NCBI RefSeq assembly: GCF_014191255.1
Contig: NZ_JACHWH010000002.1
Location: forward strand, 186,001 to 250,000
Length of the DNA stretch: 64,000 nt
Reading direction: 5' to 3'
From: Amycolatopsis bartoniae
GTDB lineage: Bacteria; Actinomycetota; Actinomycetes; Mycobacteriales; Pseudonocardiaceae
The notes under the pieces are model-generated. The model did not search any database. It was given only the letters and a program-made list of their open reading frames with translations, and had not been told where the DNA came from. Below are positions 42,741-51,746 of the stretch, in pieces (the stretch's first letter is position 1; each line of letters begins with the position of its first letter). Made by a program: the position numbers and the translations under genes.

Positions 42741-43606
42741 GCGCCGTGCCGGGGTCCTCCACCGCCGAGACGGCGGCCCTGCTCAGGGCCGTCGGCGCGC
42801 TGCTCCCGGAGTCCGGGCCGCGCAACCCCGATGTGCTCGCCGCGCGGCTGCTTCCGTGGTCGCCCTCCGCCCGTGCCCTGGTCAAGGTTCCGGGGCTGCG
42901 GCTGCTCATCCGCCGCGCGGTGCTGCGGAAGTGGCCCGCGGCGTTGTGGTACGAGGTGGTCCGGACCATCCACCTGGACGAGGTGCTCACCGCGGAACTG
43001 GCCACGGGGGCGGCACAGGTCGTGCTGCTGGGCGCCGGTCTGGACAGCCGGGCGCACCGCCTGCGGCTCGGGGACGCGCGGGTCTTCGAGGTCGACCAGG
43101 CGCCGATGTCGGCGTGGAAACGGCACCGGGCGCGGCACCTGCCCGGTGCCGATATCCGGTACCTGGCCGCGAACCTCCACGACGACGATCTGGCGGAGGC
43201 TCTGGCGGGCGGGGGTTTCGAGCCCACCGCGAGGACGGTCGTCGTGTGGTCGGGGGTGACGCCGTACCTGCGGACGGAAGGGGTCGAGGCGACCTTGCGC
43301 TGGTTCGCGCGGCAGGCGCCCGGCAGCTCCCTGGTGTTCGACTACTGCTGGCAGGAGGCCCTCGACGGGACGATTCCGGAGGCGCGTGCGGCGATGCGGG
43401 ACGTGGCCGCCCGCGGCGAACCGTGGCGCTGGGGCATTCCCCGGGGGCGCGCTGACGACCTGTTGACCTCGTTCGGGCTCCAGTTGGTCGAAGACCTGGA
43501 GGTCGCCGAGGCACAACGCCGGTACCTGACGCGGCCCGACGGGTCAGTCCAGGGACCGGTCTGGTTCTTCGGGGGTTTCGTCCACGCCCGGGTGCCGGCG
43601 GGCTGA
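42737..43606 (+). CDS. SAM-dependent methyltransferase, LCMT/TIGR00027-like
   Basis: This 289-residue class I methyltransferase has the family motif LLGAGLDSRAHRLRLGDARVF near residue 95 (glycine-rich SAM loop followed by D-S-R), then VFEVDQAP. Family members methylate carboxyl or hydroxyl groups of small molecules; polyketide O-methyltransferases are the nearest group. The ATG at 42737 overlaps the SARP stop. Its 3' end overlaps the convergent di-iron oxygenase gene by 63 bp. It may tailor a product controlled by the SARP. Confidence 0.82.
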   Translation: MSAVPGSSTAETAALLRAVGALLPESGPRNPDVLAARLLPWSPSARALVKVPGLRLLIRRAVLRKWPAALWYEVVRTIHLDEVLTAELATGAAQVVLLGAGLDSRAHRLRLGDARVFEVDQAPMSAWKRHRARHLPGADIRYLAANLHDDDLAEALAGGGFEPTARTVVVWSGVTPYLRTEGVEATLRWFARQAPGSSLVFDYCWQEALDGTIPEARAAMRDVAARGEPWRWGIPRGRADDLLTSFGLQLVEDLEVAEAQRRYLTRPDGSVQGPVWFFGGFVHARVPAG

Positions 43607-44491
43607 GTCGCCGAGCAGGTGCGACCTCCGCCAGAGCGCCATCGTGACGCGGCCTCTCAGGAAACCCGCCTCGGCGCAGAACGCCACCAGCCGCTCGGAC
43701 ATCCACCGCAGGGACTCGTGGTAGTGGGGGTTGGCGAGCGCGCAGCGGTAGGCGGCCCGCGCGTCGAGCCCGGCCCGCGCGTAGGTCTGCGGCCTGATCA
43801 GCGCTCGTCCCAGCGACCAGGCCAGGAAAGCGACGCCGAGGCGGTTGAGCCGACGGGACACCGGCCCGGCCTTCCGCATGGTGCGCACCGCCGCTTCGCG
43901 CGCGTAGGCGACGTGTCGGGCCTCTTCGAGCACGTGGATCCGGTACACCATCCGCAGCAGGGGGTCCAGGCGTTCGTCGGCCATCGCCTCGCGCTGCAGG
44001 CGGTCGACCGGCTCCTCGAAGAAGAGCGCGCTGGCCCAGAAGAACGGGCCCTGTGGCAGCAACGCCGAGACGACGTTCAGGAGCCGGGTGGTCAGCCTCG
44101 ACTGCGGCACGACGCTGCCGCCCAGCCACGCGATGGTTCTCGCGAACATGGTCGAGTGCCGGCACTCGTCCCCGACTTCGGTGAGCGCGTACAGGGCGTT
44201 GTCCGCGGCCGGGTCGCCCTCCTGCACCGCGCGCAGCAGCGACCGCATGAGGCTCAGCTCGGCGTGGATGACCACGGACAGCGAGGTGACCGCCTCCTGC
44301 CGGGCCAGCTCCGCCTGTTGCCCTGGGGTCAAGGAGTTCCACAACTCGGTGCCGTACAAGGGAAGCCGGTGTGTCAGCGCCAGGACGGCGTCTTCGCGCC
44401 GAGGAGCGGACCAGTCGATGTCCACCCGCGGGTCGTACGACCACTCGGCGGACGACCGCAGCAACCGCCGGGCAGTCGGCTCCTGGCTCAT
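43544..44491 (-). CDS. AurF-like di-iron oxygenase
   Basis: This 315-residue protein fits the p-aminobenzoate N-oxygenase AurF fold. All seven expected iron ligands can be placed: Glu in HAELSLMR, Glu and His in DECRHS, Glu in LFFEEPVD, and His, Glu, His in HVLEEARHVAYARE. AurF-type enzymes oxidise aryl amines to nitro groups, or hydroxylate metabolites. The gene is single, starts at an ATG (44491), and converges on the methyltransferase with overlapping 3' ends. Substrate is unknown; a role in a secondary pathway is likely. Confidence 0.82.
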   Translation of the reverse strand: MSQEPTARRLLRSSAEWSYDPRVDIDWSAPRREDAVLALTHRLPLYGTELWNSLTPGQQAELARQEAVTSLSVVIHAELSLMRSLLRAVQEGDPAADNALYALTEVGDECRHSTMFARTIAWLGGSVVPQSRLTTRLLNVVSALLPQGPFFWASALFFEEPVDRLQREAMADERLDPLLRMVYRIHVLEEARHVAYAREAAVRTMRKAGPVSRRLNRLGVAFLAWSLGRALIRPQTYARAGLDARAAYRCALANPHYHESLRWMSERLVAFCAEAGFLRGRVTMALWRRSHLLGDSARRHPGVDETPEEPDRSLD

Positions 44492-44558
44492 CCTCGCCCT
44501 TCTCCCGCGGCCGCTGGTGTTCGTCCGACCCGAGGTTCCCCCGGCGCGGTCCGGCGCG

Positions 44559-45419
44559 TCAAGGACAGACGCGGCCCAGGAAGGCGCGGATCAGTCCGGC
44601 GACCTCGTCACCGGCGCTTTCCAGCAGGAAGTGGCCGCCGTCGAGCAGGTGGATCTCGGCGTCCGGCACGTCCTCGGCGAACGCGTGGGCGCCCTCGGGC
44701 GCGAAGATCGGGTCGTTCTTCCCCCACACGGCCAGCACAGGCGGGCGGTTGCGGCGCAGGTACTCGTGCAGCGCGGGATACAGCGGCGGGTTGGTCGCAT
44801 AGTCGCGGAACAGCGCGAGCTGGATCTTGTCGTTGCCCGGCCGCGAAAGCAGCGCGAAGTCGTGCTCCCAGGTGTCCGGGCTGACGAGGGACTCGTCGGG
44901 AACTCCGGTCACGTACTGCCACCTGATGGCGTCGCGGGTGAGCGCGCCGCGGATGCCGGCCTCGGTCTCGGGGGTCTGTTCGCGCTGGTAGTCCCATACC
45001 GTCTGCCAGAAGCCGGGGACGAAACCGGCGTCGTAGCCGTTGCCGTTCTGGGTGATGATCGCGGTGACGGCCTCCGGGTGGGTCAGCGCGAGGCGCCACC
45101 CGATCGGGGCGCCGTAGTCCTGGACGTAGAGGGCATAGCGCGACAGGTTCAGCTGGTCGAGCAGGCCGGCGGTCAGCTCGGTCAGCGCGTCGAAGGTGTA
45201 GTCGAACTCGTCGGCGGACGGGGCGTCGGAGAGGCCGAAGCCGAGGTGGTCGGGGGCGATCACGTGGTAGCGGTCAGCCAGCGCCGGGATCAGGTGGCGG
45301 AACATGAACGAGCTGGTCGGATAGCCGTGCAGGAGCACGACGGCGGGGGCGTCGGCGGGACCGGCTTCGCGGTAGAAGATCCGCCGGCCTCGAACTGTCG
45401 CGTAGCGGTGGTGAACCAC
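44559..45419 (-). CDS. Alpha/beta hydrolase (epoxide hydrolase / haloalkane dehalogenase type)
   Basis: This 286-residue hydrolase has the oxyanion motif LLHGYPTSSFMFRHL near residue 29, a nucleophile elbow QDYGAPIGW with Asp as nucleophile near 100, WGKNDPIFAP, and catalytic His in GGHFLLESAG near 265. An Asp nucleophile points to ester-intermediate hydrolases (epoxide hydrolase or dehalogenase). I chose the GTG at 45419, with AAAGGAG seven bases upstream; an upstream ATG at 45461 lacks a site. It diverges from a CGNR regulator gene with 80 bp between, and is probably its target. Confidence 0.87.
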   Translation of the reverse strand: MVHHRYATVRGRRIFYREAGPADAPAVVLLHGYPTSSFMFRHLIPALADRYHVIAPDHLGFGLSDAPSADEFDYTFDALTELTAGLLDQLNLSRYALYVQDYGAPIGWRLALTHPEAVTAIITQNGNGYDAGFVPGFWQTVWDYQREQTPETEAGIRGALTRDAIRWQYVTGVPDESLVSPDTWEHDFALLSRPGNDKIQLALFRDYATNPPLYPALHEYLRRNRPPVLAVWGKNDPIFAPEGAHAFAEDVPDAEIHLLDGGHFLLESAGDEVAGLIRAFLGRVCP

Positions 45420-45445
45420 GTCTAACTCCTTTCGATTGCTTTGAT

Positions 45446-45474
45446 GGTTAGAAGTAAGCATGCATGATGTAACC
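45446..45474. promoter_or_regulatory. Inverted repeat between hydrolase and CGNR regulator genes
   Basis: GGTTA (45446-45450) and TAACC (45470-45474) are inverted around an A/T-richer core that contains GCATGC. A further GGTTAG copy overlaps the regulator's ribosome-binding site, and CTAAC lies near the hydrolase site. The 80-bp divergent spacer is AT-rich relative to the window. This is a plausible operator for the CGNR regulator. Confidence 0.4.
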
Positions 45475-45499
45475 TGTCAAGGCAAGGTTGGGAGGTTAG

Positions 45500-45997
45500 A
45501 TGGGCGCCGAAGCACTGTTACTGGACCTGCTCAACACGACGCCGGTGATCGACGGGGCGCCCCAGGACGCACTGGCCGACGCCAAGGCGGGACGGCGGTG
45601 GCTCGCCGAGCACGACCTGCCCGCCTCCGACGACGAATGGCGGGCGCTGGTCGACGCACGTGCGGCTCTGCAGGACGTCGTGCGCGGAGACGACGTTCCG
45701 GCTTCGCTCGCGCCTTTCGTCGAGGGCGTGCGTGCTACCGCCTCGTTCGACGGCGAGGGCGTAGCTTGGGCACTGGATCTACCAGAGGGACGGTCGGCCG
45801 CGGCGCGGGCCGTGCTCGCGTGGGACGCGTTGCGGGTTTCCAGCCCAGGGCGCTTGCGGCCGTGCGCCAACCCGGAATGCCGCCTGTTCCTGATCGACCA
45901 CAGCAAGCCGAACAGCGCCCGCTGGTGCTCGATGGCGGTGTGTGGCAACCGGATGAAGGCGCGGCGGCACTACCAGCGCACCCGGCGCGCGGAGTGA
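45500..45997 (+). CDS. CGNR zinc-finger (ABATE-domain) transcriptional regulator
   Basis: This 165-residue protein has an N-terminal ABATE stress-type domain (LLLDLLNTTPVIDG) and a C-terminal zinc finger RPCANPECRLFLIDHSK followed by WCSMAVCGNRMKARRHYQR, with the diagnostic CGNR and four cysteines. Such regulators usually control the adjacent divergent gene. The ATG at 45500 follows GGGAGG. The reductase gene starts 14 bp after its stop, so the two may be co-transcribed. Confidence 0.88.
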   Translation: MGAEALLLDLLNTTPVIDGAPQDALADAKAGRRWLAEHDLPASDDEWRALVDARAALQDVVRGDDVPASLAPFVEGVRATASFDGEGVAWALDLPEGRSAAARAVLAWDALRVSSPGRLRPCANPECRLFLIDHSKPNSARWCSMAVCGNRMKARRHYQRTRRAE

Positions 45998-46011
45998 AGG
46001 AGACCGGTTCG

Positions 46012-47658
46012 ATGGCACGTCTGCTCTCGCTGAACGTCGGAATGCCCCAGGACGTGCCGTGGCAGGGGCGGACTGTCCACACGGGAATCTTCAAGCAACC
46101 GGTCGACGGCCCGCGCTTCGTGCGCAGGCTGAACATCGACGGGGACGGGCAGGGCGACCTCGGCGGGCACGGCGGCGAAATCCGGGCTGTGCTGGTCTAC
46201 CAGCGCGAGTCGTACGACTTCTGGCGGCACCACCTCGGGCGTGACGATCTCGAATACGGCCGGTTCGGGGAGAACTTCACGGTCGACGGGCTGCCCGACG
46301 ACGAGGTGCACATCGGCGACCGGTACCGCATCGGCGAGGCGGAGTTCGAGGTGACGCAGCCACGCGTGACCTGCTTCCGCCTGGGGATGCGGCTCGGCGA
46401 GCCGCGGATGCCCGCGCTGCTGGTCGCCCACCGGCGGCCGGGGTTCTACTTCCGCGTCATCACGGAGGGTGCCGTGCAGGCGGGCGACGAAATCGTGCGC
46501 ACCCGCGTCGGCCAGCACCGAATGACAGTGGCGGCGATCGACACGCTGTTGTACCTGCCCGGCCGGGAGGTTTCCGAGCTGCGCAAGGCGGTGGACATTC
46601 CGGCGCTCAGCCCGGGATGGCGGACTTCGTTTCGCGAACTGCTCGGCGCCGGGGTTTCTCGTTCTCCCGGTTGGACGGGGTTCCGGCCACTGCGCGTTTC
46701 CCGGATCGTGCCGGAGAGCGCGACCGAGACGTCTTTTCATTTCTCGCTAGAGGACGCGCCAGTACCGCTGCCCGGTCAGTATCTCACCCTGCGCATTCCC
46801 GGGAATCCACCGCTGGTGCGGAACTATTCACTTTCCGGCGTTCCGTCGGGGAACGAGTACCGGATCAGCGTCAAACGCGAAGGTGTTGTCAGCACGTATT
46901 TGCACACGCGCCTGCGGGTCGGCGATTCCGTCGAGGTCGCCGCTCCCCGGGGCTCTTTCGTGCTCGGGGAGGACACGGTCCCGGTGGTCCTGCTCTCGGC
47001 GGGAGTCGGGGTGACTCCCGTGCTGGCGATGCTGCATTCCCTGGCCGCGGCAGGCAGTTCTCGTGAGGTCTGGTGGTTCCATTCGACGCGTTCGGGCTCC
47101 TTCACCGCTGAGGCACACGAACTGCTGGCCGGTCTCGCGCACGGCCACGAGCAGGTGTTCCACACCGGTGGCGGTTCGGGCCGCATCGACCGTGCGGCAC
47201 TGGCCGGGCTACCTTCCGATGCGGTTGCTTATGTGTGCGGCCCGAGTGCGTTCATGGACGTCATGCGCTCGGCACTGGTCGACGTCGGTTTGGACGAAGG
47301 TCACATTCACACCGAACTGTTCGGCTCCCTTTCGGCGATCAATCCCGGGGTCGTCCGCGGTGGTTCTCGTCCGCCGCATCAGCCTCCTGAACCGGCCGGC
47401 ACGGGGCCACGGGTCACCTTCGCACGTAGTGGAATTTCGGCGCCGTGGAGCGAGCGGTATTCGAGCGTGCTGGAGTTCGCGGAAGCGTGCGATGTCCCGG
47501 CCCGCTGGTCCTGCCGGACCGGCGTTTGCCACACCTGTCAGACGCCGGTTCTTTCGGGCGATGTGCGGAATCGCCTGGAGCCTCTGGAATCCCCCGATCC
47601 GGGAACGGCGTTGATCTGCTGCGCCCAACCGGAGACGGATCTGGTGCTCGATCTTTGA
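46012..47658 (+). CDS. MOSC domain - ferredoxin reductase - 2Fe-2S ferredoxin fusion
   Basis: This 548-residue three-part protein has a YiiM-like MOSC domain at residues 1-215 (GPRFVRRLNIDGDGQGDLGGHGGE). A flavin/NAD(P)H reductase follows at 220-450 (RNYSLSG for flavin, VVLLSAGVGVTPVLAML for NAD). The C-terminal plant-type ferredoxin has cysteines in WSCRTGVCHTCQTP near 498-507 and LICCAQP. MOSC proteins reduce N-hydroxylated or other compounds via a molybdenum cofactor; here the electron chain is fused. The MOSC part lacks an obvious extra Cys ligand. ATG 46012 has GAAGGAG upstream. It may detoxify compounds sensed by the CGNR regulator. Confidence 0.85.
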   Translation: MARLLSLNVGMPQDVPWQGRTVHTGIFKQPVDGPRFVRRLNIDGDGQGDLGGHGGEIRAVLVYQRESYDFWRHHLGRDDLEYGRFGENFTVDGLPDDEVHIGDRYRIGEAEFEVTQPRVTCFRLGMRLGEPRMPALLVAHRRPGFYFRVITEGAVQAGDEIVRTRVGQHRMTVAAIDTLLYLPGREVSELRKAVDIPALSPGWRTSFRELLGAGVSRSPGWTGFRPLRVSRIVPESATETSFHFSLEDAPVPLPGQYLTLRIPGNPPLVRNYSLSGVPSGNEYRISVKREGVVSTYLHTRLRVGDSVEVAAPRGSFVLGEDTVPVVLLSAGVGVTPVLAMLHSLAAAGSSREVWWFHSTRSGSFTAEAHELLAGLAHGHEQVFHTGGGSGRIDRAALAGLPSDAVAYVCGPSAFMDVMRSALVDVGLDEGHIHTELFGSLSAINPGVVRGGSRPPHQPPEPAGTGPRVTFARSGISAPWSERYSSVLEFAEACDVPARWSCRTGVCHTCQTPVLSGDVRNRLEPLESPDPGTALICCAQPETDLVLDL

Positions 47659-47760
47659 CGCAAGACACTGTCGACCAGATCGTTGACAATCTCGTGCACA
47701 AAGCTCTAGCGTCGGGCGTTGCTCCGCCTCCATCGGGGTCGACCGGCGACGGGAGAAGCC

Positions 47761-49461
47761 ATGTCTTGGTCCTTCGTCCGCACCACTCGGCGCCTCACCG
47801 CCGTCGCGGGGGTGCTCATCGTCGCCGGCCTGCTGCAGGTTCCGGTCGCCCAGTCGGCGCCGCCGCGGGTGACCGCTGACGGGCTGCGGGACCTGCCCGC
47901 CGTCGCGCCCGTGCTGAGCTGCGCCGACGTGCCCGCGCTCAAGCTTCCCCAGGTCACGGTCCAGTCCGCGGCGCTGGTGACCACCGGAGCAGCGCCGTAC
48001 TGCGAGGTCCGCGGCACGATCGCACCGGCGGACACGATCGTCCTGCGGCTGCCCGTCCGCGGCTGGACGCAACGCTACGTGCAGACCGGCTGCGGCGGGC
48101 TGTGCGGGAGCGCGAACATCGACTTCGGCCAGGCCTCCGACTGCCCGCCGGTCAACGACGGGACCGTCGCGAGCGCCACAACCGACATGGGCCACCAAGG
48201 TCAGAACGACGGCTCCTGGGCGCTGGACAACCCGCAGGCGCAGATCGACTTCGCCTACCGCGGCGTGCACGTGACCGCCGAGGTCGCCAAAGCGATCATC
48301 ACCAGGTTCTACGGCCGCGCGCCGGCGTACTCGTACTTCACCGGCTGCTCCGACGGCGGCCGCGAAGCCCTCATGGAGGCCCAGCGCTACCCCGGTGACT
48401 TCGACGGCATCGCCGCCGGCGCCCCCGCCAACGACGAGGCCGTGCAGAACACGTTCCACCACGCCTGGAACGTCGTGGCCAACCTCGACGCGCAGGGCCA
48501 CTACATCCTCTTCGCCGACAAGCTGCCACTGATCCACAACGCCGTCCTCAACGCGTGCGACGCCCTCGACGGGTTGCGCGACGGGCTGCTCGACGATCCG
48601 CGGAACTGCCACTTCGACCCGGGCACGCTGGTGTGCGACAACCCCGCCACCTGCCTGACCCGCGCGGAAGCCGACGTGGTCCGCCGCCTGCACGACGGCG
48701 CCGTCGACGCCCAGGGGAACCGGCTGGAACCGGCGATCGCGCACGAATGGGGGTCGGAACTGGAGTGGACCCTGTTCATCCCCGCGACCCCGGACCAGAC
48801 GCCGGCGAGCGTCGGGTTCGCCGAGTCGTACCTGCGTTACCTCGCCTTCCCCAACGCGCAGAACCCGGACTACCGGTTGCCGGACCTGAAGTTCACCGTG
48901 AACTCGTTTTGGCAGACCGTGCAGTCGTCCAGCTACATGTCCTCAATGGACCCTGACCTGACAGCTTTCCGGCGTGGTGGGGGGAAACTGCTGCTGTGGC
49001 ACGGCTGGAGTGACCAGCACATCTCACCGCAGTCGACCCTCGCCTACTGGGACGCGATGCGCGACACGATGGGCGGGCGCACCGTCGACAGTTTCGCGCG
49101 CCTGTACCTTTTCCCCGGCATGGCGCACTGCGGCGGCGGGGACGGGCCGAACGTCACCGACGTCCTCACGCCCGTCATGGCGTGGGTGGAGAGCGGCAAG
49201 GCACCGAACCGGATCGTGGCGTCGAACGCCACCCGCAGCCGCCCGGTGTACCCGTACCCGACGGTCGCCCGCTACGACGGCACGGGCAGCATCGACGACG
49301 CGGCGAACTTCGGCCCCTACACGCCGCGCACCCAGCCCGAGGACTACCGGTGGGTCGGCCAACGCCTGTACTCGCACGGGTACCAGACCTGGTGCCAGGC
49401 GGACGGGACGACGCTGGTCTGCCGCCCGTCGCGGACGTGGTTGACGCGCATGGCGGGTTAA
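47761..49461 (+). CDS. Secreted tannase/feruloyl esterase family protein
   Basis: This 566-residue protein has a signal peptide (RRLTAVAGVLIVAGLLQVPV, likely cut after AQSA). The Ser-nucleophile motif is GCSDGGREALMEAQRYP near residue 198, an Asp-containing LLWHGWSDQHISP near 415, and His in FPGMAHCGGG near 455. Paired cysteines (CGGLCG, CDNPATC) suggest disulfides. The family hydrolyses ester bonds of phenolic acids in plant polymers. The ATG at 47761 follows GACGGGAG. It stands alone and is probably a secreted catabolic enzyme. Confidence 0.88.
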   Translation: MSWSFVRTTRRLTAVAGVLIVAGLLQVPVAQSAPPRVTADGLRDLPAVAPVLSCADVPALKLPQVTVQSAALVTTGAAPYCEVRGTIAPADTIVLRLPVRGWTQRYVQTGCGGLCGSANIDFGQASDCPPVNDGTVASATTDMGHQGQNDGSWALDNPQAQIDFAYRGVHVTAEVAKAIITRFYGRAPAYSYFTGCSDGGREALMEAQRYPGDFDGIAAGAPANDEAVQNTFHHAWNVVANLDAQGHYILFADKLPLIHNAVLNACDALDGLRDGLLDDPRNCHFDPGTLVCDNPATCLTRAEADVVRRLHDGAVDAQGNRLEPAIAHEWGSELEWTLFIPATPDQTPASVGFAESYLRYLAFPNAQNPDYRLPDLKFTVNSFWQTVQSSSYMSSMDPDLTAFRRGGGKLLLWHGWSDQHISPQSTLAYWDAMRDTMGGRTVDSFARLYLFPGMAHCGGGDGPNVTDVLTPVMAWVESGKAPNRIVASNATRSRPVYPYPTVARYDGTGSIDDAANFGPYTPRTQPEDYRWVGQRLYSHGYQTWCQADGTTLVCRPSRTWLTRMAG

Positions 49462-49720
49462 CCGAATCTAGGAAACGCGCTGAGCGTGGGCGCGACGGTC
49501 GGCCGCTGGAAGAAGTGGAAGTGCGATTCGCCGTCCAAGCCCTGCTGCGCACTCACGTTCACAGCGGCCCGGCACCCGGCGAATCAACCGCACCCGAGTA
49601 CTGGGGCGACGATCTCGATGTTCCACGGAGGCGCCACCTTCCGGAGGACTGGTCGAGCACGCCGAGCACACCAGGATCGGCCGCCCCCGCCCTCGCCGAG
49701 GTCATCGAGACGCCGGTCCG

Positions 49721-50686
49721 TTAGCCGAACCAGCGCAGCCAGCCGCCGTGGGGTTCGGTGAGTGCGATCGGTTCGCCGGAGACCGCGAGGACGAACAGGG
49801 CCTTGTCGCTCCGCTGCTCCGGCACCTTCGCGTTGATCTCCGGGAAGGCGCCGCCCGCCTCTTGCGAGATCCACGTCACCGGCAGGTCCATCGCCTTGCG
49901 GTAGAACGACTCCCTGCCCTCGGGCGATAGGTAGTTGAGCACGGCGGTGTGGAAAACCACCACCGTCGCATCCTCGGGCGCCCGCGCCACAACCGAATCC
50001 AAAGTGGACAACAAATCACCGGTGAACAGTAAAGGCGGCTCCGCTCGCGCGATCTCCACCGCGGCCGACAACCGTTCCTGCCGCTCCGTCTCCTCCGGCC
50101 AGATGAGCGCCCGCAGCCACGCCACATCGTCCTCGTTCCGGACGTCGAGTGGGTTGAGGTCGATCCCGGCGCGCCACACCACCTCCGGCAGCCGCTCCGG
50201 CAGGGGAACCGGACCCTCGACCGCACACCGGATACGCACCGGACTCGACTCCGGACCGACCTGATGCCCGTCGAAGTCGTAATGAAACCGGTCGGGATAA
50301 AGGCACAACCCCGCCGAGGCGCCCACCTCGACGAGCGCGACGGGGCCCTCGATCCGGGACAGGATCGGGAGCATCGCCGCCGTCCGGGCGGGTTCGTTCG
50401 TCTGTGTCGAGTGGGTGCGCATGATCTCCAGCACCGGTTCGGGATCGTCGAGCACCCAGCCGCGGAACTGCCCGTAGTCCGCCGCGACACCGTGGCACAG
50501 CCGGACTGCCGCCAGCAACAGGTTCGGCTGCCTTTTCGGCTTGGGCAGCGAATCGTCGAGCAGCGCCAGCATTTCGGCGTCGGCCGCGACTCCCGAGGCC
50601 AGCTCCTGATAGAGCGGCGAATGCCCTTTCGCCTCGAAATGAGCAAAACGGCTATACCTGTCCGCAGTGGAGACCTCTGCAACCAT
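49721..50686 (-). CDS. DUF2332 family protein
   Basis: This 321-residue protein has the DUF2332 N-terminus (VSTADRYSRFAHFEAKGHSP), VALVEVGASAGLCLYPDRF near residue 130, and a conserved C-terminal block TVVVFHTAVLNYLSPEGR. The Gly-rich VEVGASAGL loop resembles a class I methyltransferase SAM site, but no function has been established for the family. I chose the ATG at 50686; the longer frame begins inside the LysR gene. It is 10 bp downstream of lysR on the same strand, so co-transcription is possible. Confidence 0.8.
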   Translation of the reverse strand: MVAEVSTADRYSRFAHFEAKGHSPLYQELASGVAADAEMLALLDDSLPKPKRQPNLLLAAVRLCHGVAADYGQFRGWVLDDPEPVLEIMRTHSTQTNEPARTAAMLPILSRIEGPVALVEVGASAGLCLYPDRFHYDFDGHQVGPESSPVRIRCAVEGPVPLPERLPEVVWRAGIDLNPLDVRNEDDVAWLRALIWPEETERQERLSAAVEIARAEPPLLFTGDLLSTLDSVVARAPEDATVVVFHTAVLNYLSPEGRESFYRKAMDLPVTWISQEAGGAFPEINAKVPEQRSDKALFVLAVSGEPIALTEPHGGWLRWFG

Positions 50687-50696
50687 GTCTTGGATC

Positions 50697-51629
50697 CTAC
50701 CGCTGGAGCGCCTCGCGATGCGGATCGTCCGCGGGAAGCCACCAGTCCAGCGGAGCGACCGTCCACTTGCGACTATGTGCGTACGCCCGCAGCGACTCCA
50801 CCACGTGACCAACTCCCGGGCGTTCGTCGTCGGCACGGTGCAGCAGCGACCACGTCCACAAAGGATTCGGTGACGCCACCGGGCGGTGTCCGAGCCCGGG
50901 CGGGGTCGCCGCGGTGTGACGTTTCGGCGAGGCGAGCACCGGTGCGTTGATCCGCTTGACGTGGGCGTAGAACGCCTCTCCCGTCACGCCGCCATCGTCG
51001 ATTCGCACCACTTTGGCGCCCGTATCGTCCGCGAATTCGAGCGCGAACCGGTTCCACGACGACCAGGCCGACTCGTCCGCGTCGGCCAGCACCGTGAGGC
51101 GGGCGGCGGGCACCGGCTCGGCGGAGCTCGCTCCGGGGAAGACGGCGGGCAGCGGCTCCGCCCGGATCAGGTGCGCGGTCAGGCCCTTGGCCGCCGCGTC
51201 GGCGGCACCGATCCACGCCAGCGCCAGGTCCAGCGTGCCCTCCGCGACCCGGTCGGCCTGGGTGTGCGACGGCAGCACCCAGTCGTCGATGCGCAGGGAC
51301 ACCGCCGGCGCCACGAGGGCCTGGACGCCGTCGGGCAGCCAGCTGACGTACCCCAGCCGGAGCGGACTCACCTCCGCGGCCCGCACCCGTTGCCGAGCGC
51401 CATCGGCCAGCGCGAGGATCTGCCGGGCGTCCGCGAGCAGCGAGCGGCCCGCCTCGGTCAGCCGGACACTGCGGCGGTCGCGGGCGAACAGCTGCGCGCC
51501 CAGGTCCCGTTCGAGCGCGATGATCTGCTGCGACAGCGCCGGTCCGGAGATGTGCAGGCGCTCGGCGGCGCGGCCGAAGTGGAGCTCCTGCGCGACGGCC
51601 ACGAAGTACCGGAGCTGCCGTAGTTCCAT
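50697..51629 (-). CDS. LysR-family transcriptional regulator
   Basis: This 310-residue protein has an N-terminal winged helix (MELRQLRYFVAVAQELHFGR, SQQIIALERDLGAQLF) and a periplasmic-binding-fold effector domain (LRLGYVSW onward). It diverges from the MFS gene at 51747 with a 117-bp spacer, the usual arrangement for a LysR regulator and its target transporter. The effector is unknown. Confidence 0.92.
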   Translation of the reverse strand: MELRQLRYFVAVAQELHFGRAAERLHISGPALSQQIIALERDLGAQLFARDRRSVRLTEAGRSLLADARQILALADGARQRVRAAEVSPLRLGYVSWLPDGVQALVAPAVSLRIDDWVLPSHTQADRVAEGTLDLALAWIGAADAAAKGLTAHLIRAEPLPAVFPGASSAEPVPAARLTVLADADESAWSSWNRFALEFADDTGAKVVRIDDGGVTGEAFYAHVKRINAPVLASPKRHTAATPPGLGHRPVASPNPLWTWSLLHRADDERPGVGHVVESLRAYAHSRKWTVAPLDWWLPADDPHREALQR

Positions 51630-51746
51630 GTGCCGAGCTTAGGTGTTACCTGCCCGACACCGGGGACGACTCCACCTGGGGTGGGAAGCGGCGCTTACCA
51701 GTGGTCGGCAGTACGACCTGGACTCCGCCCCGGCGCGAGTCGTTGA

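Noticed and set aside
49462..49720. Acidic plus-strand frame ending at 49724 (contains STAPEYWGDDLDVPRRRH)
   Set aside because: It looks protein-like but has no start codon of its own, runs on from inside the tannase gene in another frame, and matches nothing I know; possibly a relic.
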